DNA from: Cryptosporangium arvum DSM 44712
Lineage (GTDB): Bacteria > Actinomycetota > Actinomycetes > Mycobacteriales > Cryptosporangiaceae
Length of the DNA: 64,000 nucleotides
Direction: 5' to 3'
Assembly (NCBI RefSeq): GCF_000585375.1
Contig: NZ_KK073874.1
Location: 1,178,001-1,242,000, forward strand
The notes below the pieces were generated by a model. That model ran no database searches, was not told the origin of the DNA, and worked only from the letters and a program-made list of their open reading frames with translations. Numbering within the stretch: the stretch's first letter is position 1; every line of letters begins with the position of its first letter. This document shows positions 60,913-64,000 of the stretch, one piece after another. Both the position numbers and the translations under genes were made by a program.

Positions 60913-62221
60913 TCGCTCCGCCGAGCGCGGTGAGCGCGGCCGCGCACCAGAGGCCGGCGGTGTAGCCGCTGGCGAACGCGTCGACCGGCCCGGCACCACC
61001 GGACGCCCCGGCCGCCGATCGAACCGTGACCACGGCCCCGACCAGCGCGATCCCCAGCACTCCAGAGACCTCACGCGCCGCGCTGATCACCGCGGCCGCG
61101 ACCCCGGCCGACGCCGGCGGCACGACCTCCAGCACCGCCGACGTCAACGGCGTCGTCAACGCCGACCCGACGCCGACCAGTACCAGCCCCGGCACCAGCG
61201 CCCAGGCCGGGTCGCCCCGCCCGACGAACGACACCCAGATCAGCCCGGCCGCGATCAGCGCCATGCCGCCCGCGACCGTGCGGTGGACCCCGGCCCGTGT
61301 GGCCAGCGCTGCCGACACCGGCACGCACACCACCAGCGCCACCGCCAGCGGGACGAACATCGCGCCGGCCGCCGTCGGTCCGAGCCGCATCACGTCCTGC
61401 AGGAACAGCGACGTGAAGAAGAAGACGCCGTTGATCCCGAGCCCCCACAACACCTGGGCGGCCGTTCCTCCACTGAACACGCGGGAGGCGAAGAGCCGCA
61501 CGTCCACCATCGGCGCCGCGGCGAACCGTTCCACGACGACGAACGAGGCCCCACCGGCCACGGCCAGCCCCCCGGCGACCACGCTGCCCTCGATCAGCGC
61601 GTACGTCACCGCGAACATCGCCGACGTCGACGTGATCAACCCGCCGACGTCGACCGGCTGCCCGCTGGCCCGCGAGCCGCCGATCGTCCGTGCCCCCAGC
61701 ACCATCGTGAACAGCCCGACCGGGACGTTGAGGAAGAAGATCCAGCTCCAGTGCCAGTGCTCGGCCACCGCGCCCCCGACGACCGGCCCCAGCGCCAGCG
61801 ACAGCGCGATCGACGCGGTGAGCACGCCCGCCCCGAGGTGGCGCGCGGCCGACGGGACGTCGGTCGCCAGCACCGCCAGCGTGGACGGCAGCACCAGTGC
61901 CGCACCGATTCCCTGCAGCACGCGAGTGGCGATCAGGAAGTCACCGGAGGTAGCGATCCCGCCCAGTGCCGAAGCGGTGACGAAAATGCCGATGCCGACC
62001 AGGAACACGCGCCTGCGCCCGTACAGATCGGTGAGTCGGCCGCCCGCGAGCAGGAGCGCCGAGAACGCCAAGATATAGCTCGTCGCGATCCATTGCAGGC
62101 CGCTGACGCCGAGCGCCAAGTCGCGCTGCATCGAGGGTAGGGCGACATTGACGACAGTGTTGTCGAGTGACGTGACAAAGGCCGCGAGTGCAATTGGCAC
62201 GAGCACGACACGAGAGGGCAT
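60779..62221 (-). CDS. MFS drug/lipid exporter (DHA2, EmrB/QacA family)
   Basis: A 480-aa, 14-span major facilitator: LAAFVTSLDNTVVNVALPSMQRDL (motif D1), GGRLTDLYGRRRVFLVG (motif A), ATRVLQGIGAALVLPSTLAVLA (motif B) and LALGPVVGGAVAEHWHWSWIFFLNVPVGL (motif C, antiporter). ATG 62221 follows AAGGAGG by 7 bases. It could export the PKS product, given adjacency, but relatives are usually multidrug pumps. The last ~30 residues are Arg-rich and unconserved. Confidence 0.9.
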   Translation of the reverse strand: MPSRVVLVPIALAAFVTSLDNTVVNVALPSMQRDLALGVSGLQWIATSYILAFSALLLAGGRLTDLYGRRRVFLVGIGIFVTASALGGIATSGDFLIATRVLQGIGAALVLPSTLAVLATDVPSAARHLGAGVLTASIALSLALGPVVGGAVAEHWHWSWIFFLNVPVGLFTMVLGARTIGGSRASGQPVDVGGLITSTSAMFAVTYALIEGSVVAGGLAVAGGASFVVVERFAAAPMVDVRLFASRVFSGGTAAQVLWGLGINGVFFFTSLFLQDVMRLGPTAAGAMFVPLAVALVVCVPVSAALATRAGVHRTVAGGMALIAAGLIWVSFVGRGDPAWALVPGLVLVGVGSALTTPLTSAVLEVVPPASAGVAAAVISAAREVSGVLGIALVGAVVTVRSAAGASGGAGPVDAFASGYTAGLWCAAALTALGGAISLVALRPEVVGATRGDRARRPVPARRLGTSAAGRGRRPGRGRS

Positions 62222-62450
62222 CGGACGGCCTCCTTGCCGGTATTCTCCCAGAGAGATCGCCATGAAGTGCCCTATTTGGAAGAAAGCTCCGCGTGCGAAC
62301 GGCGCCTCGACAATCGTCGGCAAGGAATTACTGAATGGAGGAAGAAAAGGCCGCAGTGCCTAACGGAGAGTATTTACGGGAAAAGCCTGATGGTCTCGGT
62401 AATTCATGGTACCGAGCTCATTTCCGGAACCCGGAGGCGTAACCTGTCGG

Positions 62451-62478
62451 TTGACAGTTGCAACGCGTCGTTAATAGT
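62451..62478 (+). promoter_or_regulatory. Likely promoter of the second PucR-type gene
   Basis: -35 TTGACA (62451-62456) and -10 AATAGT (62473-62478), spacer 16, in an AT-rich part of the 324-base gap between the divergent MFS and regulator genes. No gene is visible in the rest of that gap. Confidence 0.5.
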
Positions 62479-62545
62479 CTGCCGCCTAGTTCGGAATTAC
62501 TGTCCGTGCGGTTTGCGGTCAGCCCGGTCGGCCGGAGGTGATCGA

Positions 62546-63766
62546 ATGTCGCAGTTAGCCGTGCGCCCGGGTGCGTTCGAGCCCTGGGCCGGTCTGCCGG
62601 CCGAGCTGGCGGAAGTCATCAAGCCGGAGCTCGGCACGCTGGCCGAGGAGATCGTCGAGGCCGTCCGCGAGGGGATCCCCGAGTTCGGGCGGTCGATGGG
62701 CGAGTCGTACGAGTACGTGATCCGGGTGGGAGTCGAGCGGGCGCTCACCCAGTTCGCCGACAAGGTCGGCGACCCGAACCTCACGGTGGACGACTGGGAC
62801 GCCGTCCACCGCAAGCTGGGCTACGGCGAGTTCCAGCAGGGCCGCAGCCTGGATGCGCTGCAGGCCGCGTACCGGCTCGGCGCCCGCGTCGCCTGGCGTC
62901 GCCTTGCCGACGCCGGTCTGCGCCTCTCGATCCCCGCGCCGCTGCTGTTCCAGCTGGGCGAAGCCGTGATCGCCTACGTCGACCAGCTCGCCGCGCTCTC
63001 GGTCGAGGGCTACGCCGAGGCGCAGGCGCACGCTGCCGGGGCCCGCGAGCGTCGGCGTCGCCAGCTGATGCAGACGCTGCTCGCCGACCCGCCGCCGTCC
63101 GAGGCGGCGATCGCCGACCTGGCCCGCACCGCGCGGTGGACGGTGCCGGAGCAGCTGGTCGCGATCGCGCTCGAGCCGCGCGCGGACGACCGCGAGCTGA
63201 CGCTGCCCGACCTCGGTCCGGCCGTGCTCATCGACCTGGAGGGCAGCGAACCCTGCCTGCTGGTGCCGGAGGCACAGCTCGACCGCACCGAGGCGGCCCT
63301 GCGCTCGGTGCTGCACTCCTCCCGGGCGGCGATCGGCCTGCCGGTGGCGGTGGCCGACGCGCGGCGCTCGCTGCGCTGGGCTCGGCGCGCGCTCGCGTTC
63401 CTGCGCCGCGGCTCGCTGAGCCGCCAGCAGGTCGTGCGCAGCGCCGATCATCTGTCCACGTTGCTGCTGCTCGCCGACGAGGCCCTGGTCGAGGTGTTCG
63501 CGGAGCGCCGGCTGGCACCGCTCCGGCAGCTCACCGCGAAGCAGCAGGTGCGGTTGAGCGAGACGCTGCTCGCGTGGCTGGAGACGCGGGGCGGCGCGCC
63601 GGAGGTGGCCTCGCGGCTCCAGGTGCACCCGCAGACCGTGCGCTACCGCCTGCGTCAGCTCGAGGCGCTCTTCTCCGACCAGCTCCACGACCCCGACTCG
63701 CGGTTCGAGCTCGAATGCGCGCTGCGGGCGCTCGCCGTGGTGCGAGCGCCCGCAACGGACGGCTAG
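62546..63766 (+). CDS. PucR-family transcriptional regulator
   Basis: A 406-aa regulator, same family as the product at 23480: a helical N-terminal part (GESYEYVIRVGVERALTQFADKVG, LGARVAWRRLADAGLRL) and the C-terminal helix-turn-helix LSETLLAWLETRGGAPEVASRLQVHPQTVRYRLRQLEALF. ATG 62546 follows GGAGGTGATCGA, a near-perfect ribosome site. Divergent from the MFS exporter; may control it or the neighbouring lipid operon. Confidence 0.88.
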   Translation: MSQLAVRPGAFEPWAGLPAELAEVIKPELGTLAEEIVEAVREGIPEFGRSMGESYEYVIRVGVERALTQFADKVGDPNLTVDDWDAVHRKLGYGEFQQGRSLDALQAAYRLGARVAWRRLADAGLRLSIPAPLLFQLGEAVIAYVDQLAALSVEGYAEAQAHAAGARERRRRQLMQTLLADPPPSEAAIADLARTARWTVPEQLVAIALEPRADDRELTLPDLGPAVLIDLEGSEPCLLVPEAQLDRTEAALRSVLHSSRAAIGLPVAVADARRSLRWARRALAFLRRGSLSRQQVVRSADHLSTLLLLADEALVEVFAERRLAPLRQLTAKQQVRLSETLLAWLETRGGAPEVASRLQVHPQTVRYRLRQLEALFSDQLHDPDSRFELECALRALAVVRAPATDG

Positions 63767-64000
63767 GGCCTGAGCCCGATCGTGGGGACGCACACCTCGG
63801 CGTAGTCCTCGTCGCTGATGAGCGACGGTCCGGCCGGGGCCGGGAGCCCGCGCGCCTCCACGTCGAGCGCCAGCTGGGTGTGGCGCCAGGCCGCGAACTG
63901 CGGCGCGGAGATCCACACCGGAACCGACGGCTCCAGCACGCCCAGCAGCACGTCGGTCGGCGACCGACGTCTTGCCCGGGCCGGCGCGGCGGCGTGCGCG
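63763..64000 (-). CDS. Hypothetical protein, C-terminal part
   Basis: The frame is open through the right edge, leaving 78 residues. AHAAAPARARRR-SPTDVLLGVLEPSVPVW has a faint likeness to the repeat of Clp N-terminal domains (AR-EA...LLLGLL), but too weak to assign. Convergent with and overlapping the regulator stop by 4 bases. Confidence 0.5.
   Translation of the reverse strand, partial: AHAAAPARARRRSPTDVLLGVLEPSVPVWISAPQFAAWRHTQLALDVEARGLPAPAGPSLISDEDYAEVCVPTIGLRP

Noticed and set aside
60779-62221. MFS gene as certain member of the lipid operon
   Set aside because: It is on the opposite strand with its own ribosome site and belongs to a broad multidrug family; linkage is only by adjacency.

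Overview
The window is high-GC DNA with GTG/ATG starts, many 1-4 base start/stop overlaps and actinobacterial marker genes: a Tad pilus locus of actinobacterial layout, ftsE-ftsX followed by an M23 peptidase, smpB-ssrA, an F420-dependent glucose-6-phosphate dehydrogenase and a FAAL-PKS-AccD lipid locus. It is an Actinomycetota chromosome. A chemoreceptor and a Tad pilus suggest a lineage with a motile stage; the genus cannot be fixed from sequence reading alone.

Layout. 1-6.8 kb: tadA (5' cut by the window edge)-tadB-tadC, two crcB fluoride-channel genes, a small gene, then a pilin-like gene and three TadE/TadG-like genes, two with N-terminal halves built from 9-bp and 18-bp tandem repeats. 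6.9-18 kb: housekeeping genes (PadR, prfB, an LPVTG surface protein, ftsE/ftsX/M23, smpB/tmRNA, PNPOx-like, MarR, mtnP, CsbD, YqgE, tRNA-Ala). 18-23 kb: chemoreceptor, amidohydrolase, GNAT, and a minus-strand unit made of an unrecognised 257-aa protein gene plus two abnormal tRNA genes. One of these reads as a circularly permuted tRNA with anticodon UCA, the other as a shortened tRNA; the unit has its own palindrome-containing promoter and a terminator.

23-34.5 kb: PucR regulator divergent from an aldolase-aminotransferase fusion and an FGGY kinase; an ImmA/IrrE-type metalloprotease with a partner gene; a flavin monooxygenase and TetR pair sharing a palindromic operator; an L-lactate permease. 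34.5-41.4 kb: ROK repressor and a sugar ABC importer operon with ROK kinase and amidohydrolase. 42-45 kb: a Roadblock/LC7 and DUF4388 signalling cluster. 45-50.8 kb: VOC, pirin, YceI with divergent MarR, fgd, and a TIR-like/NB-ARC/TPR STAND protein. 51-60.7 kb: FAAL - large PKS - acyl-CoA carboxylase beta, in the gene order of the mycobacterial fadD32-pks13-accD4 locus but with an added reductive loop. It ends with an MFS exporter, a second PucR-type regulator and a gene cut by the window edge.

The items most worth follow-up are the permuted/short tRNA operon (about 21.85-23.06 kb), the PKS locus with its extra serine-less carrier-like domain, and the repeat-expanded Tad minor-pilin genes.
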